Assembly (NCBI RefSeq): GCF_014655595.1
Contig: NZ_BNBL01000018.1
Span: forward strand, 71,538 to 129,639
DNA: 58,102 nt
Reading direction: 5' to 3'
DNA from: Streptomyces griseocarneus
Lineage (GTDB): Bacteria; Actinomycetota; Actinomycetes; Streptomycetales; Streptomycetaceae
In this document: piece by piece, positions 1-7,446 of the stretch
Layout of the letters: every line of letters begins with the position of its first letter
Numbering within the stretch: the stretch's first letter is position 1
Notes under the pieces: generated by a model
Databases searched by the model: none
What the model saw: the letters and a program-made list of their open reading frames with translations, nothing else
What the model was told of the DNA's origin: nothing
Program-made: the position numbers and the translations under genes

Positions 1-82
1 CCGCCGCCCCGCGCGCTGTCGCGGCTACCGGACCGGCTCGTGGGGACTGCGGTGCGGTCGGGTGGAGCGGAAGGCGATGCGT

Positions 83-102
83 GGTTCAGCGGCTGCTGAA
101 CC
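83..102 (-). terminator. Short hairpin downstream of the GPP34 gene
   Basis: Two 8-base arms (GGTTCAGC and GCTGAACC) around a 4-base loop lie just past the stop codon of the leftward gene. The hairpin is small and lacks a clear T-run, so termination is only likely. Bases 1-82 show no gene I can support. Confidence 0.45.
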
Positions 103-105
103 GTT

Positions 106-879
106 TCACGAGACGCCCGCGCGAGCCATGACGCCCCGGTGCTGCGCCTGCTGCGCGGCGGCCACCCCGGCCGCCTCGGACGGGGGCCGCACAGCCGTGC
201 CCCGGCGTCCCGAACCATTGCCGCCGGCCGTCGCCGGCGCCCGCCGCGGCTGCGCCGCGACGCCGTTCTGCACGTCCATCACGGCGTGCGCCACCAGCCC
301 GCCCATGGGGTCGTGCCGGATCAGGTCCCGGAGCCGGGAACGCGAGGAGCGTCCCTCGTTCCCCGGGTAGAGGTGCTTTCCGAGACCGACCGCGTGGGCC
401 AGCGCGGCGAGCGCCGCGGTCCGCGGGTCCGGCGGGACGCCGGTGCGGATCGCGCTGTCCAGCCGGGCCCTGATCTCCCGGCTGATGGCCGTGTCCGTCG
501 CCTGGTAGCGCGTGGTCGGCAGCACCCCGCACATCTGTCCCGCCACGGCATGCACCATGCCGCACCGCTCCAGGTGCGTGAGATACGTCTGACGCAGCCC
601 CAGCCGGGGCCCGCCGATCCAGTGGACGGCCCGCACCGGGCTGCCGCGACGGCGCAGCAGTTCGAGCGCGGTGTCCAGCGTCGGATCTCCTGTCGGCCGT
701 GGGTGGACCACGGCGATACGATCCCCGTCTGGGGCTATCCGTCCGGCCAGAGCCAGCTCCACGAGCTGCGCTCCGGCGAGACCGAGGTCGAGCGACTGCG
801 GCTGCGCCGTGGTCCCCGTGGCCGGGTCCAAGGCGAGCAGCAGAAGCTCCTCCGGAATTGTTCTGCGGCTCCTGCCCAT
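106..879 (-). CDS. GPP34 family phosphoprotein (GOLPH3/Vps74-like)
   Basis: The 257-residue protein opens with a typical GPP34 N-terminus (TIPEELLLLALDPATGT near residues 5-21). It continues with the helical body of the family, including the L-L-R-R-R-G segment. Eukaryotic relatives bind phosphatidylinositol-4-phosphate on Golgi membranes. Actinobacteria carry many paralogues whose role is not established, so membrane association is an inference from the family. I chose the ATG at 879 because GGGGAGG sits about 8 bases upstream; the frame stays open further upstream but without that signal. The last 50 residues are Ala/Gly/Arg-rich and probably disordered. It is transcribed divergently from the carboxypeptidase gene. 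Confidence 0.8.
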   Translation of the reverse strand: MGRSRRTIPEELLLLALDPATGTTAQPQSLDLGLAGAQLVELALAGRIAPDGDRIAVVHPRPTGDPTLDTALELLRRRGSPVRAVHWIGGPRLGLRQTYLTHLERCGMVHAVAGQMCGVLPTTRYQATDTAISREIRARLDSAIRTGVPPDPRTAALAALAHAVGLGKHLYPGNEGRSSRSRLRDLIRHDPMGGLVAHAVMDVQNGVAAQPRRAPATAGGNGSGRRGTAVRPPSEAAGVAAAQQAQHRGVMARAGVS

Positions 880-1139
880 CCATGCCTCCCCGCGTGGATG
901 AGTGACAGGGTGACCCCTCTCACATTGGTCTGTCGAGAGTGCGTGGTGGCTTCGGGCGGGAACCGGTAGGTATGTCGTCTCGTCTTGCACGTGGGTGAAG
1001 ACCCGACGATGTCCTCTGACGTACGGTGCGCTGCGACGCGACGGTGGCAGAGGACACTGGTACACGTTGAGAGCATCGGGGAGCGGGGCGACCAGTCGCC
1101 CCGCCTCGGCGTATGGCGCGGGAATTCGAGGAGGCATCG

Positions 1140-3692
1140 GTGGCGGGCGAGTCCCCCGACAAGTCGGAGCAGCGGAAGTCGTCGGGGGAGACGACTGGCA
1201 CGACCGGCAGCGAACGCGATCCCAGGCTCGGAGTCATCCGGGAAACGGGGTCTTCGGTGAAGACGGCGGAGAAGCCGGCGTCGGCCGCGTCCGGCTCCAA
1301 GGACGTTTCCCCCAACTCCTCCGACGACGCCGCGGACGCGGCCGACGTCGACGCCGGATCGGGCCCCGACAAGGGCGCTGACAAGGGCGCCGACAAGCGT
1401 GCTGACGGTGCCTCTGCGTCTGCAAAGGCCTCCGGCGGCGACGACCGCCTGAAGGCCGCTGTGGAGGCGTGGGTGGCCGGTGCGGACGAGGACGGCGCCG
1501 AGGGCGACGCCGACGCCGGCGATGCCGAGGCCTCCGCTCCCGCGGAGAAGCCCGCCGCGAAGCCCGCCCCTGCCGTCGACAAGGCGACCGCGGTCTTCAA
1601 GACCGTCACGCCGAAGGACGCCAAGGGCGAGAAGACCGAGAAGGCAGAGAAGACCGACGAGGCCGGCGAGGCCGACGAGGACGCCGCGAGCGCGAAGGCC
1701 GACAAGGGCGACAAGAGCGACAAGGGCGAGAAGCCTGCCGCCGATCAGCCGACCGCTGTCTTCCGCACGATGTCGCCGAAGGCCGACAGCAAGGCCGACG
1801 GCAAGACGGACAAGTCCGAGAACGCCGACAAGTCCGAGAAGGCCGGGAAGAGCGCGAAGGCCGACGAGGCTGACAAGAGCGGCAAGGACGAAAGGCCCGC
1901 CTCCGACCAGCCGACCGCCGTCTTCCGCACGATGCCGCCGAAGGCCGACGGCAAGGCGGGCGACAAGCCTGCGGCCGCCGACAAGCCCGCCGTCGACCGT
2001 CCCACCGCGGTCTTCAAGACCGTCGCGCCGAAGGACGCCAAGGACGGCGCCAAGGACGGCAAGGACGGCGCCAAGGGCGACTCCGCGGCCAAGGACGGCG
2101 GCAAGGACGCCAAGCCCGCCAAGCCCTCCGCCGACCAGCCCACCGAGCTGCTCAAGGCCCCCACCCCGCTCCCGACGCCCGGCCAGGAGCGCAAGAGCCA
2201 GTTCGTACCGCTCAAGAAGGACGACGAGGCGCCCGCCAAGCCGGCGGCGCCCAAGCCCGCGACGCCCAAGGCGGCGCCCGCGAAGCCGGCCGTGCCCACG
2301 CCCGCGCCCGCCAAGCCCGGCGTCCCGGTGTCCGTCACGCCGCCGGCCGCGACGCCCGGCGGTGCCGTTCCGCGGCCGCAGGGGCCCCAGCAGCCTCCGG
2401 CGCCGCTGGACCTGCTGGCCCAGCTGACCAACACTCCGCCGCCGCCGGAGACGCCCGTCCGCACGTTCGCGCGCCGGGTGAAGATCTGGACGCCGCTGGT
2501 GATCCTGCTCGGGATCGTCTTCGTCGTCGTGCAGTCGTTCCGGCCGCTGCCGGACCCGAAGCTCTCGCTGGGCTCGAAGAAGTCGTTCACCTTCGCGGGC
2601 GAGAAGCCCGACATGGCCTGGCCCCAGCAGGGTCAGTCCGCGGTGAAGGTGCTGGGCTCGGGTGACGTGGGCACGTCCGGCGACCAGAAGCCCGTGCCGA
2701 CGGCGAGCGTCGCCAAGGTGATGACGGCGTACGTGATCCTCAAGGACCACCCGCTGAAGCCGGGCGAGAAGGGCTCGCCGATCACCATCGACGCCCAGGC
2801 GGCCGCCGAGTCCCAGGCCAAGGACGAGTCGCGCCTGGTCGTCACGGAGAACCAGCAGTTCTCGCAGTACGACATGCTGCAGATGCTGCTCATCCCCTCC
2901 GGCAACAACATCGCCCGCCAGCTGGCGCGCTGGGACTCGAAGTCCGAGGCGGATTTCGTCACGAAGATGAACGCCGCCGCCAAGGACCTCGGCATGACGA
3001 ACACCACGTACACCGACCCCAGCGGTCTCAAGGAGACGACCAAGAGCACCGCCACCGACCAGGTCAAGCTGGCCGAGGTGGTCATCAAGAACCCGGTCAT
3101 CCGCGAGATCGTGGGCAAGCCCAACGCGGCGATCCCGGGCCTGGGCGAGCCGATCTACAACAACAACGACAAGCTGCTGACCAAGGGCACCGGCGTCCTG
3201 GGCGTCAAGACGGGCTCCAGCGGCCCGGCCGGCGGCGCGCTGATGTGGGCGGCCAAGCGGACGATCGACGGCAAGGAGCGGCTGATCGTCGGCGCCACCA
3301 TGGACCAGCGCAACCCGAAGTCGACCGACGCCAACGCCCACCTCAAGGTGGTGCTGGACAACAGCTACCAGCAGACGCTGGCCGTCCAGAAGTCCCTCAC
3401 CTCGGCGCCCGTCGTCAAGAAGGGCGACGTCGTCGGCTACGTCGAGGACGGCCTCGGCGGCCGCACCCCGGTCGTGGCCACCAAGGACGTCACGGCCGTG
3501 GGCTGGGCGGGCTTCACGACCAAGTTCACGCTGAGCGACGCCGGCCGCAAGATCCCGCACTCGGCGAAGGCCGGGACCGAGGTCGGCGAGCTGACCGTGG
3601 GCAGCGGCGCGGACGCCGTCAAGGTGCCGGTGGCGCTCAAGGCGCCGCTGGCCGAGCCGTCCTTCGGCTCGAAGCTGACGCGCCTGGGCTGA
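1140..3692 (+). CDS. D-alanyl-D-alanine carboxypeptidase (peptidase S11) with long repetitive cytoplasmic tail
   Basis: This penicillin-binding DD-carboxypeptidase trims the terminal D-Ala of peptidoglycan stem peptides outside the membrane. From the GTG at 1140 (GAGGAGG six bases upstream) it has 850 residues; the ATG at 1113 lacks a ribosome site. Residues 1-445 are low-complexity Lys/Asp/Ala/Pro sequence. One membrane helix follows near 450-466, so the tail should be cytoplasmic and the enzyme exported. The catalytic domain shows SVAK (S523-K526), SGN (588-590) and KTG (690-692), the full SxxK/SxN/KTG set. Four copies of (P/A)TAVF(K/R)T plus a degenerate fifth lie near residues 149, 204, 258, 288 and 334. 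Family enzymes are usually 300-450 residues, so the tail doubles the length. The function of the tail is unknown. Confidence 0.9.
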   Translation: MAGESPDKSEQRKSSGETTGTTGSERDPRLGVIRETGSSVKTAEKPASAASGSKDVSPNSSDDAADAADVDAGSGPDKGADKGADKRADGASASAKASGGDDRLKAAVEAWVAGADEDGAEGDADAGDAEASAPAEKPAAKPAPAVDKATAVFKTVTPKDAKGEKTEKAEKTDEAGEADEDAASAKADKGDKSDKGEKPAADQPTAVFRTMSPKADSKADGKTDKSENADKSEKAGKSAKADEADKSGKDERPASDQPTAVFRTMPPKADGKAGDKPAAADKPAVDRPTAVFKTVAPKDAKDGAKDGKDGAKGDSAAKDGGKDAKPAKPSADQPTELLKAPTPLPTPGQERKSQFVPLKKDDEAPAKPAAPKPATPKAAPAKPAVPTPAPAKPGVPVSVTPPAATPGGAVPRPQGPQQPPAPLDLLAQLTNTPPPPETPVRTFARRVKIWTPLVILLGIVFVVVQSFRPLPDPKLSLGSKKSFTFAGEKPDMAWPQQGQSAVKVLGSGDVGTSGDQKPVPTASVAKVMTAYVILKDHPLKPGEKGSPITIDAQAAAESQAKDESRLVVTENQQFSQYDMLQMLLIPSGNNIARQLARWDSKSEADFVTKMNAAAKDLGMTNTTYTDPSGLKETTKSTATDQVKLAEVVIKNPVIREIVGKPNAAIPGLGEPIYNNNDKLLTKGTGVLGVKTGSSGPAGGALMWAAKRTIDGKERLIVGATMDQRNPKSTDANAHLKVVLDNSYQQTLAVQKSLTSAPVVKKGDVVGYVEDGLGGRTPVVATKDVTAVGWAGFTTKFTLSDAGRKIPHSAKAGTEVGELTVGSGADAVKVPVALKAPLAEPSFGSKLTRLG

Positions 3693-3718
3693 CGCGCCTG
3701 GGCCGACCCGCCTGGGCC
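3677..3718 (+). repeat. Three 14-bp tandem repeats across the dacA-like stop codon
   Basis: Near-identical units GACGCGCCTGGGCT, GACGCGCCTGGGCC and GACCCGCCTGGGCC follow one another. The stop codon (3690-3692) lies across the first junction. Because 14 is not a multiple of three, a change in copy number would alter the reading frame around the stop. Confidence 0.75.
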
Positions 3719-3753
3719 CGACCGGCCCGGGCCGGGGCGCGCGGGCCGCACGA

Positions 3754-3794
3754 CGGCTTCCCGGTCCGTACTCCGCGTACGGACCGGGAAGCCG
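3754..3794 (+). terminator. Intrinsic terminator after the carboxypeptidase gene
   Basis: Perfect 17-bp arms (3754-3770 and 3778-3794) enclose a 7-base loop about 60 bases past the stop. There is no T-run, which is usual for Streptomyces terminators. Confidence 0.75.
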
Positions 3795-3912
3795 GCGCAC
3801 GGCCCCGCTGACCTGCGGAGAGTGTGTGAGGTCGTGGGGGTTCGCCCGCCACGGGCGGGCATGCGTGAAGATGGGGGAGTAGGACCTTGGGGGAAAGACG
3901 GGGAGAGCCGCA

Positions 3913-5793
3913 GTGACCACCGTGGGGCCGGCGCGGGCCGGTATGCCGGGAGAGCCGGACAGTGAGAGATCCGGCGACGGCGACACCGGACCGGACCCGG
4001 CGCCCGGGGCGCCCGGCTGGCGCCGCCCGTCGTGGGCGGTCGTGCCGGGCCACCGGCGCGACGGCGAGCGCCCGCTCCTCACCCGGACCGTACCCTTCAC
4101 CCTCCTCGTGGCCGCCGTGCTGCACCTGCTGTGGGTGCTGGTCTTCGCCAACAGCGGCGGCGACCTGGCGGCGCAGGACGCGTGGGCGGAGTTCGCGCTG
4201 CAGCATCCGGAGTCGGCGTACAACCTCGCCTGGTACGGCGGGATGCACCCCGTCTCGTACAGCGTGATCTCGCCGTACCTCATGGCCCAGCTGGGCGTGC
4301 GCACCACGATGATGATCGCGGGCACGGTCTCGGCCGGGCTGATCGCGCTGCTGCTCGTGCGCAGCCGGGTCGTGAAGCGGCCGCTGTGGCCGGCGCTGTA
4401 CGGGACGTTCGCGCTGCTGTGCAACGCCATCTCCGGGCGGGTGACCTTCGGGCTCGGCGTGATGTTCGGGCTGGCGGCCGTGGCGACGATCTTCGCGTGG
4501 CCGGCGTCCTGGCGCGCGGACGGCCGCTACCGCTGGGGGCGGGCGGCGCTGGCCGGGCTGATGGCGGGGCTGGCGACGGCCTCGAGCCCGGTGGCGGGCC
4601 TGTGCGTGGGCATCGTGGCCGCCGCGCTGTGGCTGGGGGCGCGCCGCCCGGCGGCGTACGCGCTGGGGATCACCCCGGTGGTGGTCGTGGCGCTGTCGGC
4701 GTGGCTGTTCCCGTTCTCCGGGCAGCAGCCGATGACGTTCGCCTCGACGATCCTGCCCCTCCTCGCGGGCATCTTCGGGCTGGCGTTCACGCCCTCGTCG
4801 TGGCGCACGGTCCGCATGGTCTCGGGGCTGTACGTGCTGGGCGTGGTGCTGGTCTGGCTGATCCCCTCGCAGATCGGGACGAACATCTCCCGGCTGGGCA
4901 TGATCTTCGGCGGGGTGGTGCTGGTCGCGGCCCTGACGGAGCTGAAGGTCCCGTCGCGGGCCGAGCTGCTCAGGCGCGGCCGGGTCTGGACCGCGTCCGT
5001 GCTGGCGGTGCTGACCCTCACGGTCTGGCAGTCCGTCAACTCCATCAGCGACATAGTGCACACCACCCCCGCCGCCTCCTGGGCCCGCGAGCTGGCCCCC
5101 CTGGTGGACCGGCTGCAGCGGGTGGACGCCTCCCGCGGCCGGGTCGAGGTCGTGCCGGCGCGCAGCCACCGCGAGGCCTCGGCGCTGTTCCCGTACGTCA
5201 ACCTGGCCCGCGGCTGGAACCGGCAGGCCGACCTCAAGCGCAACCCGCTCTTCTACGAGGAGGGCCTGCTCACCCCCGCCAGCTACCGCGACTGGCTGGC
5301 CCGCTGGGCCGTGCACTACGTGGTGCTGCCCACCGACGAACCGGACAACGCGGGCGTCGAGGAGGCCAAGCTGGTCCGGGCCGGGCAGCCGTACCTGCGC
5401 GAGGTGTGGTCGGACGACAACTGGCGGCTCTACGAGGTCAAGGACCCCACCCCGCTCGCGGACCCGCCGGCGACGGTGGACAAGGTGGAGGCCAACGAGA
5501 TCGTCGTCACCGTGCGGCGGCCGGGCGTGGTGCGGGTGCGCATCCCGTACTCGCCGTGGCTGGCGCTGGTGGACCAGCAGGGCAAGCCGCTCCAGCCGCC
5601 CAAGGCCGGGCCGCGCGGCGAGCCGCCGGTCAACGTCCACGGCTGCCTGACCAAGCAGGTGCAGCCCGCGAAGGCGGGCGAGCCGGAGGACGACTGGACC
5701 CTGCTGCGCGCCCCGCGCGCGGGGACGTACCGCATCGCCTCGCCGTACAAGCTGCCGCGCGGCACGGGCTGCCCGGAGGATCTGGTGCCGTGA
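3913..5793 (+). CDS. Polytopic membrane protein, glycosyltransferase-C-like topology
   Basis: The 626-residue protein starts at GTG 3913 with GGGGAGAG seven bases upstream. A disordered N-terminus of about 50 residues is followed by roughly ten hydrophobic segments (about 60-380). A C-terminal soluble domain of about 240 residues then holds repeated aromatic and charged residues. The layout resembles GT-C lipid-linked sugar transferases and related conserved Streptomyces integral membrane proteins: helices first, extracytoplasmic C-terminal domain last. An early acidic stretch (GGDLAAQDAWAEF) sits in the first external loop, where GT-C enzymes keep catalytic acidic residues. No catalytic motif is certain, so the enzyme assignment is tentative. 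It follows the carboxypeptidase gene and its terminator on the same strand. Confidence 0.55.
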   Translation: MTTVGPARAGMPGEPDSERSGDGDTGPDPAPGAPGWRRPSWAVVPGHRRDGERPLLTRTVPFTLLVAAVLHLLWVLVFANSGGDLAAQDAWAEFALQHPESAYNLAWYGGMHPVSYSVISPYLMAQLGVRTTMMIAGTVSAGLIALLLVRSRVVKRPLWPALYGTFALLCNAISGRVTFGLGVMFGLAAVATIFAWPASWRADGRYRWGRAALAGLMAGLATASSPVAGLCVGIVAAALWLGARRPAAYALGITPVVVVALSAWLFPFSGQQPMTFASTILPLLAGIFGLAFTPSSWRTVRMVSGLYVLGVVLVWLIPSQIGTNISRLGMIFGGVVLVAALTELKVPSRAELLRRGRVWTASVLAVLTLTVWQSVNSISDIVHTTPAASWARELAPLVDRLQRVDASRGRVEVVPARSHREASALFPYVNLARGWNRQADLKRNPLFYEEGLLTPASYRDWLARWAVHYVVLPTDEPDNAGVEEAKLVRAGQPYLREVWSDDNWRLYEVKDPTPLADPPATVDKVEANEIVVTVRRPGVVRVRIPYSPWLALVDQQGKPLQPPKAGPRGEPPVNVHGCLTKQVQPAKAGEPEDDWTLLRAPRAGTYRIASPYKLPRGTGCPEDLVP

Positions 5794-5829
5794 CGCCCGC
5801 GGGGCGGACCGCGAGCGGGACATGAGTCG

Positions 5830-5865
5830 AACGGGTGACCGAGGGTAAGGCCTCGGTCACCCGTT
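5830..5865 (+). terminator. Intrinsic terminator after the membrane-protein gene
   Basis: Perfect 15-bp arms (5830-5844 and 5851-5865) flank a 6-base loop, 36 bases after the stop codon. Confidence 0.85.
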
Positions 5866-5982
5866 CGTCGTCCGCCGGGCTGCGGGGTGCGGGAATCGCG
5901 GCTTCGCTCGGCATAGAGGAGCGCGGAAACCCGACTCCGCTGCGGCACATCGGCGTGCCGCGTCCGCGCTCACGGAGGAAGC

Positions 5983-6579
5983 ATGCGTACTGCACGAGTG
6001 CTCACCGGGGCCGCCCTCGCCATAACAGCACCGGTCCTGTCGAGCGGCACCGCGCTCGCCGAAGAAGCCTTCGGACAGCTGGAGGTCAGCCCGAGCAGCG
6101 TGCGGCCGGGCGCGACGGTCACGGTGAACACCTCCGCCTGCGGCCCCAAGGGGCACGGCACGGGGGACGCCAGCGCGGTCGGCGGCCCGGCGTCGTTCGA
6201 GCTCACGCCCGGCACCCACAAGGAGGTCGTGGTGGGCCGGTTCAAGGTGCCCGACTCGGCCAAGCCCGGTACGTACGGCATCGGCGCCAAGTGCGACGAC
6301 GGCAAGGAGGCCACGGGCGACCTGATGGTCACCGAGGGTGCCGGCGCCAAGCCCGCTCCTGCCTCGGCCCCCGCCTCCGCCCCCGCTTCGGCGCCGGCCG
6401 TGCCGAGCATGCCGGCGACGCCCGCCTCGCCCCCCATGGGCGGCATGAAGACGGGCGTCGGCGGTACGAGCGAGAGCTCGGGCACGGCCGAGATCGTGGC
6501 GGGCGCGGCCGTCCTGGCCACGGCGGCGGTCGCCGGCACCTGGTTCCTGCGCCGCCGCGGCGGCGGCAGCCGGGCCTGA
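5983..6579 (+). CDS. Secreted cell-surface protein with C-terminal membrane anchor
   Basis: The 198-residue product begins with a classic Sec signal (MRTARVLTGAALAITAPVLS), with a likely cut after ALA near residue 26. A small beta-rich domain of about 100 residues follows, holding two cysteines that could pair. Then comes a Pro/Ala/Ser linker with repeated APASAPASAP and a C-terminal hydrophobic helix ending in RRRGGGSRA. That layout matches wall- or membrane-anchored surface proteins. No LPXTG- or LAXTG-like sorting motif is visible before the helix. The next gene, 15 bases on, is a class F sortase, so the two are probably co-transcribed and may act as substrate and enzyme. GGAGGAA precedes the ATG. 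Confidence 0.75.
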   Translation: MRTARVLTGAALAITAPVLSSGTALAEEAFGQLEVSPSSVRPGATVTVNTSACGPKGHGTGDASAVGGPASFELTPGTHKEVVVGRFKVPDSAKPGTYGIGAKCDDGKEATGDLMVTEGAGAKPAPASAPASAPASAPAVPSMPATPASPPMGGMKTGVGGTSESSGTAEIVAGAAVLATAAVAGTWFLRRRGGGSRA

Positions 6580-6594
6580 CCGAGGCCCTCCCGG

Positions 6595-7446
6595 GTGCCG
6601 GCCGGTCCGCCCCTCGGTCCCCGGACGCGCGCGCGGCGTCCGGGGACCTGGGACGGCCCCGGCGGCTTCCCGGGCAGCGGCGCCTTCCTGCGCGCCGCGC
6701 CCGTGCCCAGGGGGCGTCCGGAGGGCCGCGTCGAGCGCGACGCCCGGCGCAAGGCGGTGCTCGCGGCCGTGCTCACGGTCGCGCTGCTGGTGGGCAGCTG
6801 GCTCATCGAGCACGGCGCGAAGGACCAGGCGCCGCCGCCCCAGCCCTCCAGGGCCGAGGCGTTCGCCGCACCGGACGAACCCCTGCTCGCCCCGCGCCGC
6901 GACGCGCGGTCCGCCCCGCCGCTGCCGCCCGCCGCCCCCACGCGCGTGGTCGTCCCCGCCATCCGGGTCGACGCCCCGCTGATGCCGCTCGGCCTGCTGC
7001 CCGACCGGAGCCTGGCGAGCCCGCCGGAGTCGGACACCAACCTCGCCGGGTGGTACGCCGCCGGCACCGCGCCCGGCGCGGCCGGCACGGCCGTCGTCGC
7101 CGGGCACGTCGACAACGACAGCGGACCGTCGGTCTTCTACAACCTCGGCGCCCTGAAGAAGGCCGACACCGTGGAGGTGGCCCGCGCGGACGGGCGGACC
7201 GCCGTCTTCACCATCGACGCCATCGAGGTGTACGACCGGCAGCACTTCCCGTCCGCGAAGGTGTACGGCGCCTCCGGGCGGGCCGAGCTGCGGCTGATCA
7301 CCTGCGGCGGCGGCTTCTCCCCGGAGGACGACGCCTACCTGGGCAATGTGGTGGTCTACGCCCACCTGACCGGGGTGCGCGTGACGCCCCGGCCGGCGGG
7401 CGACTGGAAGGCCCCGGCCCGAAACCGAGGCCCGAGGGCGCCCTAG
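6595..7446 (+). CDS. Class F sortase
   Basis: Sortases are membrane-bound cysteine transpeptidases that attach proteins to the wall or cleave at sorting motifs. This 283-residue protein has an N-terminal Arg/Gly/Pro-rich stretch, one membrane helix (near AVLAAVLTVALLVGSWLI) and an extracellular domain. The catalytic His lies in VVAGHVDN and the catalytic Cys in LITCGGGF, the form typical of class F. A partner Arg is plausible in the final strand. The GTG start at 6595 lies 15 bases after the upstream surface-protein gene. The final stop overlaps the stop of convergent recQ at CTAG (7443-7446). Its substrate motif is unknown. Confidence 0.85.
   Translation: MPAGPPLGPRTRARRPGTWDGPGGFPGSGAFLRAAPVPRGRPEGRVERDARRKAVLAAVLTVALLVGSWLIEHGAKDQAPPPQPSRAEAFAAPDEPLLAPRRDARSAPPLPPAAPTRVVVPAIRVDAPLMPLGLLPDRSLASPPESDTNLAGWYAAGTAPGAAGTAVVAGHVDNDSGPSVFYNLGALKKADTVEVARADGRTAVFTIDAIEVYDRQHFPSAKVYGASGRAELRLITCGGGFSPEDDAYLGNVVVYAHLTGVRVTPRPAGDWKAPARNRGPRAP

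Noticed and set aside
735..4430. Very long minus-strand open frame opposite the carboxypeptidase and membrane-protein genes
   Set aside because: Its translation is Arg/Gly/Leu-rich low-complexity sequence with no domain. It is a high-GC shadow of the coding strand genes.
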